A stretch of 64,000 nt of DNA, from the NCBI RefSeq assembly GCF_050908995.1, contig NC_135121.1, positions 9,424,001 to 9,488,000 of the forward strand, given 5' to 3'. The translations under genes and the position numbers were made by a program. Each line of letters begins with the position of its first letter. Within the stretch, counting starts at the first letter, position 1. This document shows, piece by piece, positions 13,101 to 25,100 of this stretch. The notes under the pieces are model-generated. The model did no database searches. It saw only the letters and a list, made by a program, of their open reading frames with translations, and was not told the DNA's origin. Origin of the DNA: Andrena cerasifolii (lineage: Eukaryota > Arthropoda > Insecta > Hymenoptera > Andrenidae).

Positions 13101-16100
13101 CGAGCGTGGACAAACGAGCACTGCTTTATCGCGATGACACCTTGGCAGACAGCTTTAATTCAATCGCGTTCCTCGATGCTCGTCGGGGTTCCGCGCTTCC
13201 TCGTCGATTCCAATCGTTAGACAAGACAGATCGAGGTGCAAACGTTTCAGCGAGTCCGTCTACGTTTAATTAGCTTCGGTAAATTCACTTTGGCGCGCAC
13301 TTGGATGTCACTCGCCACTGCGGACCCTTTGGAAATTTATTTTCACCGGTGGCAACGAAGGGAGTACCGTTTTCGCGTAGGATTCCCTGGGGTTCAGGTG
13401 CGCGTAAGCAGGCTCCTCGACTGGTCCGCCGCTTCGTTATCGCGGGCAACACGAATCGGGAGAGCGGTGGAACCGGCGAAATCACCGGCACCGCGTGTGT
13501 AATCGCAGGCTTGCCCCGCTCGAGACTGAGCCTTTGCTAAAGCGGCCTGATACGCGAGCTACGTACCCCACATACGCCGCTGTACGGCTTCTTTTTAGTG
13601 GGGGATACTTTTGCAAGGGAACCTGCATTTTCTAAAATCCCCAGACGCCTCCGGACGCGTTCACCTCGCGGAACGAGGAAAACGCGACCACGTCTCGAGA
13701 AGCGTCTCCAAATCTGCGACGTCGCTTTTTGTCAAATGCTATTCTCGGCACCGTGTTCCGGATGAACAAAGGAGTATCGATTCTGTCGCAATGCTCAGTA
13801 GGTGGACACTGATCTCGACGCGAGGGCAGGGTAAACGCACCAATAAATTAACACTTAAGGGTAATGAAGGAACGCTATTATAAAATTATCCTTGCCGCGC
13901 TATTGATTCCACGTGCTGCAGAAATCGTTCGTACGAAGCCAGAGTTGGGCAAAATGTAATCTAATTACAACTTACAAATTAGGATTAAAATGTAATTGTG
14001 CAGTTGATCACACATTATTTTCTGTAATCGTTAATTTAGGTAGTTGACCATTTGGTTTCGTCAACTACCTAAATGAACGATTACAGAAAATAATGTGTAA
14101 TCAACTACGCAATTACATTTTAATCGTAATTTGTAAGTTGTAATTAGATTACATTTTGCCCAACTCTGTACGAAGCAAGACATTAAAAGAAGTCCCTAAT
14201 TAATTACTTGCTTATTTTACTCGTTTTAATACAAAATGTACACTCACTCACTTTTGTGGTGAAACTGGTGGGAGTTGATTAATAGCATTTGATATGGTAC
14301 GAGAGATTAATTAAGCATGAAATGTCAATATTTATATTGAGCTTGGATGTCAGATCCACCAAGAATAGTTACAAGAAACGTATTTTACTGGAAGGAATCA
14401 GGAATTCCTTAAAAAATATTCTGAAGAGACTCACAATGCTCGCTAGACTCCTTTCCCAGCACCAGCTTTGACGCAACTTTTCTTCCTCCGGTATTAGTGA
14501 TTACAAAGCCAGTCGGGCACGCTGGATTCTTCGCCGTAAAATACACTAATATACCAGCAGTTATCTGCTATTGCGAAACGGAGTTTGGGCGAAATAGATT
14601 ACGAACTCTGTATCTGCCAGTCGAAAGTTTCCTTCCATCTCGAAAGATGGAAAATTCCCGTTCGCGCGGAGTGTGCTAGCCTGTTTCCACTAGCTTGGCG
14701 TAACGTACTGGTTAACATAGTTGCCTCCTGATAAAACCTGGTCATTGTAGATCGTTCAAGTACAAAGGTCTATGGCGCTGAATAAGATTGAATGGTTGCC
14801 GGGGCCGTAGGTCTCGCGACAGTTCGACCTCCATTTGAATTCCGCGCGAACCGATAGAATAAACTTGTAATAAACCATGAAACGATACAGGCCATTGTAT
14901 GCAAAACACCGACGAGTTTAAGCGCGATAAATATTTAACGGATAAACGTATGAATTTCGTTAGTGACCTTCGACGCACGGAAATGGTATTTAAAATTCAA
15001 AATTCATTTCGCACGTCTTTCCCCTATCTTCGCTGCGAAGGGATCGCAATTTTCATTCGGAAATAGGCTGAAATAAGGACCAACAAAGTACAGGAGGCCC
15101 GTAAACGTTACAGCTTATCGCAAAGTGCTTTGTCGTGGGAGACAGAAATCGAAGGTTACACGCCGGTCGCGCAATTCTGCGCGAGCTCCCAATAAAACTG
15201 CAGCGAAGAAAGAGCCGCGTATTTTCGAGCCGTGGAAAATTCGGTTGCTTTAAATAACTTCGGCGACGAATATGGGCCGGAGCTAAATGACTTTCAGCGA
15301 ATATTGATCGCGGCGAATTTTCGGGCGGAGCAAAAGGAAGAAACGATCGGTCTTGGAATAATAACGAGGTACGGACTTTCCTTAGATGTTGACTGACTCA
15401 CGGCTTACATAATCGGCAAACGAGCCGAGTGTGCCCACTTAAAGATTATTGTCCTCAGATTGTTACATCCTCTATTGTTCGCCATTAAATCGTAGACTCG
15501 TCCTTCGACGAGCCGTCAGTGATTCATTTCGCGAAGGATGATACGCGCGGATATCGCAAACCGCGATCGGAATCGTTACGAGGATCGATTTGGCGCCCAG
15601 CGCTTCAGATATTTAGGACACGCGAGTTTAGAAAAGGCCCCGCTTATGCCATTTAATGGACCGTTCCTCGAGGAGCCATGCAAAGTGTATGCAAAACGGC
15701 GGAACAGATGCATCGCGTATGCAACTTTTACATGCGCGTTTAGAACACACACAGTCGCGTGCAACTGTGTATATTCCTTAGACGGTCCTTTGTTGGTTCC
15801 CACTGTTCAATATTTGTCCGAGTTTGCGTTTCTTCGTGGCAAACGCGGTAAAAGAATATTTCGAATAACGTACCGCGGCGCTACAAGAAGTGGAACTAGT
15901 AACTAGTGTTGACCCAGTTCTTCAGGCTATTCTCACGAAGTCCATCATTTTTGTATCGATTTTTTTCGTCGCCATTGAATCCCGTCCTCCCAGCTGAACT
16001 TCCTTCTCGCGGTGTTCTTCCAGCTCCTCGAGCTGCAAAGTCATCCTGCTCGACCCGAATCTTTTTCACCGAGCGCGAGAAAAATCTGCCGAGCGAATTT

Positions 16101-19100
16101 GTGCCGATGAAACTGCAATTTCGGCGATCCAGAAATCCAGTGGAAGCTCGAGAAAGCTTCGCCTCGGTTTCTCGGTTCGCCGACAAGTTTGTCCCGGCGT
16201 TTTCTCCGGAGCGTTCAGCCATTCATCGAGTTCCATGATTTCAATTTGATCATCTCGCTGTTCCCATTATTAACTACGCCGTAATGGCGCGATTCTGCGT
16301 AATCAGGAGAGTTCTCCAGACCAAAGAAACCTCTTCGTCGTATTTCACGAGAGTCGCGGAACTTTCGACGAACCATATACATTCGTATCGACTTTTTGTA
16401 AGGTCCCTTCCCGTGGGAACGAAGAACCACGAGCAGAACGGTCGAGCAGAGACCACGGGCGACAATTATGATTTCTATGTCGCTTATGTAACCCACGAGG
16501 CTAGAACCCGCGAGCATAATTAAGTCCCTGCGATGAGAATGGAAACACAAAGTCCGCGACAAAGTCTTCCTCCTTTTTGGTGTTTAATACGGTAATCCTG
16601 TTTAAACGATCGATATTATTGGTCGTAATAAAGTGCTAGATCATGGACGATCGCGGTACTGAGACGATACTCGGAGGATGTAGCCTTTGCAGCAGTCAGC
16701 GATCGATATAATCGTATAAATTACTTTTCAACTCGCGGAACTCGTTAACCAGGAGGTGCGCAAGAGCCTACAGAAAATATAATTTAAGTTAGAGTTCCTG
16801 GAGCATACTCTTGAGCGCGGAATAATTCGCTGCTAATGTCGAGGTGTCGGGAGCCGCCTGTGGCGAGCAACCCGTGCTTCACCGCGGCGTCACTGGCGGT
16901 ATACCAAATTGTGTTACGTGCTCAAAAGACTTGCCGAGTAAAAGTTAAGAGGCGTGTAAAGGGATTAGTGGTTTATCGTTGGCGAAGTAGAAAAAGACAC
17001 TTACTTGTCACGGACAATTGCAGAGCCATGGCCAAACGTGTGAGCGCATCGGTCAGGGGTAAAATATTTTTTTCCAAAAGCTTGTCATCTGTTAATTAGC
17101 GTTAGTCGAGTAGTTAATGTACGGAATGGTAGGTTGGTGTTGATTTTCGGATTGCTTCGTTGACCCTCTGAATTCAAATTCTTTATTCTATCTTTGTTTC
17201 GATACAATCTCTTCCTTCACTGAACGTCGAATACTTGTTCGTTTAATGGACGAAAGTAGAGCATCCTGCGTGTCTAGTAATTATCTCAAAACTTCGGTCT
17301 CTTGAAATTCATGGGAAGGACGCTTTGCTCTGTGCGAAGCGTCAAAGCGTCAACGAAGCAATCACGATAGAGATTTAATTGCCGCGCTGGTAACAGCGTG
17401 TTTTACGGGGAGGGGGGTGAAAAAAGTAGCCGAGAGGCTCGAGAATTAATTGTTAAGTAGGTAAGATACGCGGCAGGTAGAAATACTGCTGGTGCAATCG
17501 AGAAAGGAATTCGAGACTCTCGCGGCACGTCGGTCTTCTCGTTTGAAAACGTTCGAGCCTCTTCAGCAGATGGCAGCATTTGCCGGTGCGTGAGCGGCAG
17601 GCTCGTAGCAGCTTCGCAATTAAACTTCTCAATTAATAAAGGAAGATTCTACTTGTCCCCTTGCTGGATTTATTCGAGGCTTAAAATCGAGCGTGGGATC
17701 GATCGCGATTCTGATGAATTCTCGAGTAGTAAGGCGCAGGGAAATAACAAGTGACACGAGCGTACATTTTAACTTACATGCTGGGTGATCGTACAGTCGA
17801 TTGATCGGGGCGTCATCCACGTTGCCGATTAAACCCTCCACTAGCTTCTCAACGAAGTCTCGAATCGTTTCCATCGTGTTCGCCTCTTCTTTCTCGCCGG
17901 CCGAAGCCACTCCTGAACTGGCTGCTGCATTTTCCACTCCTGAAAAGAAATGGCCCTTACAGTTCCCGGCGTTGCTAAATCATTTCGATACTATAACACC
18001 ACAGAGGAGCGGAGAATCCTTGGAAACGATACTGCGTCGATCAATCCCAAAAGTGCTTCAACTAAAAGCAGAGAGCACAAGATCGTCGTGACGTCAAGTT
18101 CGCGAGAAATCGCTCTTCCAGAAGAATATACCACGTTCAATTTCCATTAACCGCGCTCCAATTTTCCGCGCAAGAGTACACGAAAGAAGTTCTCGTGAGT
18201 TTCAAGAGGAGGGGCGACCCGATACGGTGAAGAGCACCTGTTCATACGTTGTCATTTTAAAGTGGGTCATCGGACACAAGACCGGTGACATTAACATAAC
18301 TTTTACCTTATCAACACCCGTACAGGACCGTCCCTGGCAAAAACAACCGAGCTAGAACTGCAGAATGGGAATACACCTCGCACTGAACCCTAAACTAACT
18401 AAAACCACCAGATATCAATCTGTCCCAATCGCATTAATTAACCACCGAATCTTCCGCTTCAAAGGGCCGAAACCTTCAAAGAAATTCTCCGCATTCGTCC
18501 AAAAACTCCTCCCTTTCCTCCCCACGGATCAATTATACCAATTACAGCGTGAAATTCGGAGAAAAGTACGAGGCAGAACTTACTCATTCACGCGACAAAA
18601 ACTTTCTCCGCTCGCGGTGGACGTTTGTTCCTGCACGAGCCACGCTGCGGTCTGCGTTTCATCGTTTTTTCCCCGCGAAACGTCGCCCGGATTCGTTCGC
18701 CGAGCGCCGAATTCGCCTTGACGATCCAAGGGGACGCGATGCACCGCGATCGCGAATCCCTGTCCAACTGACACGGCCGAGCGCTTTCTAAACGAAAGTA
18801 TCGACAACCATTAAAGATCTACCGGCGTAGTCCTTTTTTCCATCGCGATTGTAACCGCATTCTCTTAGCGAGTACCGCAAGACCGGTATATTTATCAGTT
18901 ATCACGGTGCTCGTGGAGGCCAGGCGTCGATCCACGCTCCGTGTCCCCCTCCCGGAGGTGTTAAACCCGTTCGTTTCGCTAAACAGCGGAGGATCGAGAA
19001 TAGAAACGGGATCTGTCTGTTCCCCGAATTTCGCACACCCGTTCGCTCGTCGCCAAGGCTCGCCAGGTCGCTGATAATATTTCTGCAGCGGCTTCTTTAA

Positions 19101-22100
19101 GTCCCTTTTCGTGTCAGCCCACTCTTCAAGCTCTATTGACACTGTGCTTCAAGTCCACTCTCTGTTAAATCCCTATGTTCTTGGTAACTTCATGAGAACA
19201 CTAGCAGAATTTCGCGATTCTGGGATCAGCGATTACTGAACTCCGCTTTTTTGAATCTCCTTCAAGGGTCTTGGCCCATTTTCATACAGTTAGATCACTT
19301 AGCTTCCCTCTTCGATGCACTTCAGAGCGATTAAGATGGACCCTTTCTGTTAAAAATCGGTGCTTTGTGAGCAGCGAGCGTTGGCTTTTATTATTTCCAC
19401 CCCTTGGAATGTCTGGTCACTATTTAATTTTCTTGGTAGCTAATTGTGGATGATTACGATTGATCGACCTGAAATTTCTCCTAAACTGTGCTTATTATTA
19501 GCACAGATTTCCTTGCAGGATTTTCGGAGAGTCCCTAAGAATTTCGCGATTGTGTTCCACCTGTCGAGCCACTTTTTCCCTTCGTCAAGCGGATTTCAAG
19601 CTCCGCGAACTGGCCTCGACTGTTTTTCTTTTTACCGATGTTCGTTTTCTGTCTTGATTAGGTATCACAACTTTCGCGCGTTTCTCGCGCGCCACCGACA
19701 CGTCCTTGCCGCTTATTTCCCTTTACCGGGCGTGCGAGTCGGTTGTTGCATAAAATCGCCACTTGCTCGGCAGAAAGTCCCAAACATCGTCGCGCTCGTT
19801 GCAAGAAAGCCTCGCGACACAAACCACCCCATTCACCATCGCGGAGAGGAAGAAATTTCACACTGTCCTCTCTGTGGCACGTGTACAAGCACCTGACGAA
19901 CTCTCGAGTTTCATCGTTCGTTATTCCCTTTACGATTATCGTTGCAGCTTCCCTGATGGACTACAATGATCGCCTTGCCACGACACACTTAGCGCGCGTT
20001 TGTTGATTCGGCCTGGTAGTCGGGGAACCACTTGTAGCTCCTTAGGACCGTGAAAACGTGTCGTTCACCGTGCTCGATCGTTGATGAAACTGATAATCGG
20101 CCATTGATGGCCACGGTCCGTTCGACGAGGAAGGAGGTTGCCCCTGAGAGTAACGGAGCAGGTGAAGGAGAGAAAAGGAGGATTAAGAGGAGGTGCGCGA
20201 TGTTACTCCCATGAGTACTGGAGCAGAACTGAGGTTCGCCACCTCTGGGGCCCCTGGAGACAATAAGAGCGATGAGCGTGAGGGAGTCGCGCATCCAAGG
20301 GGGCCGAAAACCGCTCGGAATTCGGGCCTCGGGGGCCTCTAATCGATTCCTCCGGCGTTTCGCGATCGCCCCCTCTCCCCGCTGAGATTTTCGCTCCCCT
20401 CGGAACCGCGCCGCGCGATGGAAAATGCGGGATAGCGTTTGCATTCCTCGACGTTCCAGTGGAGACGTTGACCTCGATGGAGCTGTCTTTTTTTACATAA
20501 CCAGGGGAACCAGTGGGTTGATTCTTTTCGAGAGCCTGACGGAGAGGCGCAGTGAAGAGTGGAGGGGACGAATGGGAGTCAGAAGTTAACTAACGAGGGT
20601 GGAGTTTTGCGGGCGTTTAGTTGAAACGAGGAAGTCGAGGAGAATTTAAATTTTAAATACTCCTGTAAGTGATCGAGGTGAATGATTACGCAGACACTAA
20701 GCGTGATCTGTGGGATGCCTAAAATTCTGCGCAAGCTGAGCGTGTCGAGTAAGCTTCCTAAGGTTTTTACTTCTTTCATAAATCGTTTGTACCGAAACTC
20801 CCGTTCGACCGCTGGCTGGATGCCGTGGCCCCCGGATTCAGCGGCGGGAGCTGGTTTTCTGAAATTTTGCCACCAGGAATGCGGCGAGCGTTCCGAGATC
20901 CCCCGCTCGTTTCCTAGAAGAAATAACGAGCGTGGATGTTTCGGCCCGCGAAAAACGAAGAGCAGGGACAAAAGTGTTCGGCACGATGCAGTCTGACCAT
21001 GTTTGGCGAAAGAACTGAACCTTGGAATAGGCTGTGGTTAGTATAAACGGAGAAACCTGATGCGCGCTCTTGTATAAAAAAATGCGTCTTCATTTGGAGC
21101 ACGGGTACTCGTCGGTCAGCCGAGTGGTCCAGAATTCCTTCATCTTACAGCGACACACACATTTAATCGACCTTTAAATGCTGCCTAATTAAATCCTGAT
21201 ACTTGCGCCCAAACAAATGATCCTCCATGCAAATTCCCACCAATTCTCACAAGCTATTCGTTACACCTATCCAAGTCACATCTGCCTTGCTACCTAATCG
21301 AAACTTAACCACTTCACTTAAGTGTACTTGATCGAGCTGTTCGCAGGAAAGAATAAATGAATTCTCCAACTTGCAGAGTTGTAGACAGAAAACTTTTCTA
21401 AGCTGCACTTTGCAACCCCGACTAACAAGTTCCCTTAAGGGGGGACCCCAGCCACAAGCCACTAAAAAGTTTGGGATTTTTTTGTTCGTATAAATAAAAA
21501 TATTGGGTTTGGATTTTTTTACATAGTGTTAAAGCAATCTTTATTTTGATAGCAAAAATTTTTTTTTATGCAAAATTGTACAAAATGGTGGCGAACAAAA
21601 TGGCTTCCCGGAGCACTGCAAAAAGAACTGGCCCACACTCCCGGGAATGACTGGATCATCTGAGAGAGAATTACAATAAAGATGTATAAACAGGAATATA
21701 TTCTCTACAACCTAGCGTATGATTTTCTCAAAATTCGAATTATTTTGGAAATTGTATCAGTTTGAAGAATTGACTTCAATTTTTTACATAAAAATTTCCA
21801 CTGAAATGCTTGTAAAAAATCTAAGTTGTAGAGAATATATTCCTGTTTATATATCTTTGTTGCATTTCTCTCAGATGAGCCAATCATTCCCGGGACTGTG
21901 GCCCAGCTTTTTTTTGCAGTGCTCCAGGAAGCCGTTTTGTACAATTTCCCATAAAAAAAATTTCTATCAAAATAGAGATTGCTTTAACACTATGCAAAAA
22001 ATCCGAGCCTAATATTTTTATTTCTACCAACAAAAAATTCCCAAACTTTTTAGTGGTTTCTGGGTGGGGCGCCCCCTTAATTCCTCCCCCGCCGCGAATT

Positions 22101-25100
22101 CCGCCAGGCATTGAACCACCCCTAAGCCAAAAATCCTTCCCTCGCCGAATCAAGCAGGGAAGATGTAAAAACAAGAAGGAAGAAAAAACAGTTATTCAAG
22201 CGCCATCGAGTCTCGTGGCGAGTCAAGTTCCTTCGCAGCTCGTTCCTTATTTTTTCTTTTCGTTTTGGCACGAGCGACCTGCATTACGAGTTCACCGAAG
22301 GCGACCGTTTATAACGGGCAAAGGGGGATCGTAGATCCTGCCGGGGCTCGCGGATTTTTCGACCGCGCTAAGAAAAGCTAGTTTCCACGGGAGCGCGGTA
22401 TCTTGGCGATCTGTTTAGATGCACTCGTTCCTGATCAAACGCTCCGATACGATTCACGGGGGGAAAGATCGTAGGCTTGCCCAGCGAACAATGAGCATTG
22501 CGGGGAATCCAGCGTGAGACAATTTTCGACCCGTTCTCATTGTTGCTCTTCCGTTACGCGACTTTTCTGCCGCGGAACAAGGACGAACGTCCTCCCGCTC
22601 CGGATGGCACAATGGCCACCGAGGCACGGCTCAAAATGGAATCACCGCCAATTAACATTTCACTGGCGACTTTCTCAGCCCGCCATCCGGGCCAATTTTA
22701 CTTCCCTTTTTCTCCAGACACCGTCGCGGATCCCCCGGCTCCCAGGAACCGCTTATGCCCCGTTTAAAACGTTTCACGAATCATTCAGAGGCTCCTGCGT
22801 CGGATCTGGTTTTTCTGCTTCGTCTAACTCAGCTTTCCAGAGCTACGCCTATTATCTGTTAGATTGCCAGCGCTGGCGATAAAAACGTTTACCTGGGGCA
22901 CACCGTTAGTTGGAGATAAGTCGGACAATAGATCTAAGAGGAGCTGTAGACCTAAAGCAGGGCGTTGTAAGTCGCGTATTAATTTAGTAACTCGGTGGCT
23001 GAGTTCTGTGCAAGCCCAACTGCAAGGTGTAAGCAGGAATTTCTTTTATACTCCTTCGAAGCGAGGCAGCCCAGTTTGATCCTGCCTCCGAATCGCGGAG
23101 GCTCCAGCGCGTTTCTCGCGGTCGTTGCACGCAGAGTGTCCCTCGATGCAATTAATTCCCTTCCCTCTGTATTCGCACCGCGAATCGATTCGCCGATCGT
23201 TCACCGCGCCCACGTACTCCTACCTGCAAATCAATTCCCTCGAAGGGGCGAACAATTGACCATCGGTCACCGACAAACACCGTCCCCGTGTCTCTCCGCT
23301 CGTGGACAAAGCTTTCGCAGCCGTTTCTTTAGAACTGCATTAGAGAGGAGCCCGCAGGAATGCTCCACCCTGCGTCGCCTTGAAAGCTGCATTATTTATA
23401 AGGGATCGTCGAATTGATTTCATCCACGCTACGCACGTTCTCGCCCGCCCGACGCCGCGCTTTTTCCCCATCTTTCCCTGGATTCGCCTACCCCACTTTC
23501 GATTTATCGCGGTGTGTTACGTCGCCTTGAATATTTCATGTGTCCTTTCGCGATGGCCGTGAGGTCGGTGCTCGTGACGTCAAACCCGAGGAAATTACTC
23601 TGACTCAATGTCGCGATAGAGAGTCTCTATGTGTAAGGGTTCAAGCCACTTCGGCGGAACGCTAGAACGCGAATGCTAGGCCGATCGACGTGCACGAATG
23701 TAAAGGACGGTTGCTCTTCTGCAGGCGCTGTCTGGTAGTTTCTTAGGATACAAGAACTAAACGAGCATGGTACGTTATTTTGATGCGTAGAACCCGGTCG
23801 GAAGAAATGTTCCTCGTTCTTACGAATACCCTGTACATTATCAATCAGACCCGTTTCCGGAAATGATCGTAGAGAGGCGTAGTACTCCCATCGATGGAGA
23901 AAGTGTCGGAGGAAGCACGCGTAATTGATGTCAACCGCAGTATACGTTCAGTTTCCTTGCTTTTCGAATGAATTCGTCTGAGGAATTTATTAAACCATTA
24001 AATTCGAAAAGGATTTCAAACCTGCGACGTAGACTCGTGATTTGGCCGTATTGAAGTGGCGATGGAGATCTTTCTCGTCAATTAAGCCAGTGGATGTCGC
24101 GAGCCTGGTCTTATTTAACCAGTACCTGTAAAAACAGTTTCCATTATAAGAAGGAGTCTTTTGCGACGATAATCGAGTGTTATGGTGAGGGGAGTTCGCG
24201 TAGACGTTTAATAAAATTAAGGGGGTATTCCGCTGTGAACGGTCGAAATATCAAGCTATTTTTAATGATTTTTTTTCTCAGTAAATACAACATATAATGA
24301 AATAAATCTTTCTGATATTTATTAAGCTACTCTTATATTATATCAAAAAAATTGAAAAGAATATTTTTAATTTGTTTTATTTGTTTTTTACAAAGCGTCA
24401 ATATAGCAGCTAAACAAAAACGGTATGTTCGTGGTGCAGGTGATTTCCCGGCTCAGGCTTATCTGAAACAAAAAATTCGAAAAGATTCTTAATCTGTATG
24501 AGTGTCGCTATCGCCCGTAGCTCAATTAACAATTTTTGTTGAGAATTAACAAAATGGCGCCGGGTTGAAAGGAGAGTTCCCCAAAATGGTCTCTTCTCGA
24601 ATGTTCCCCGTGAAAACTGTTGGTTATTTTTCGACAAAAAGTATTAATTGAGCTACGGACGATAGCGACACTCGTACAGATTAAGAATCTTTTCGAATTT
24701 TTTGTTTCAAATAAGCCTAAGCTGTGAAATCACCTGCACCACGAACATACCGATTTTGTTTAGGTGCCATATTGACGCTTTGTAAAAAACAAGTAAAACA
24801 AATTGAAAATATTTAAAAAAAAAATATAATATAATATAAGAGTAGCTTAATAAAAACCAAAAAGATTTATTTCATTATATGTTGTATTTACTGAGAAAAA
24901 AATCTTTAAAAGTAGCACTGACTTTTCGACCGTTCACAGTGGAATACCCTCTTAAGTGAGGGAACTTTTAGGCGATTAAGGAACGGTTGAAATTGCGAAA
25001 TCGATTAACATATCGTTGTGGGAACCTTTGCTGACGGCAGAAGAGACAATGCCAGGCGTTATCTGTCGTGTCCCAACGCGAACAGCCTTTCCTACAGGAT

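Noticed and set aside
19989..20444. 151-codon ATG frame on the minus strand ending SYKWFPDYQ
   Set aside because: It has a hydrophobic stretch, but no splice or promoter context and no recognisable relative. It does not fit the frame of the surrounding gene. Transcript data could revive it.
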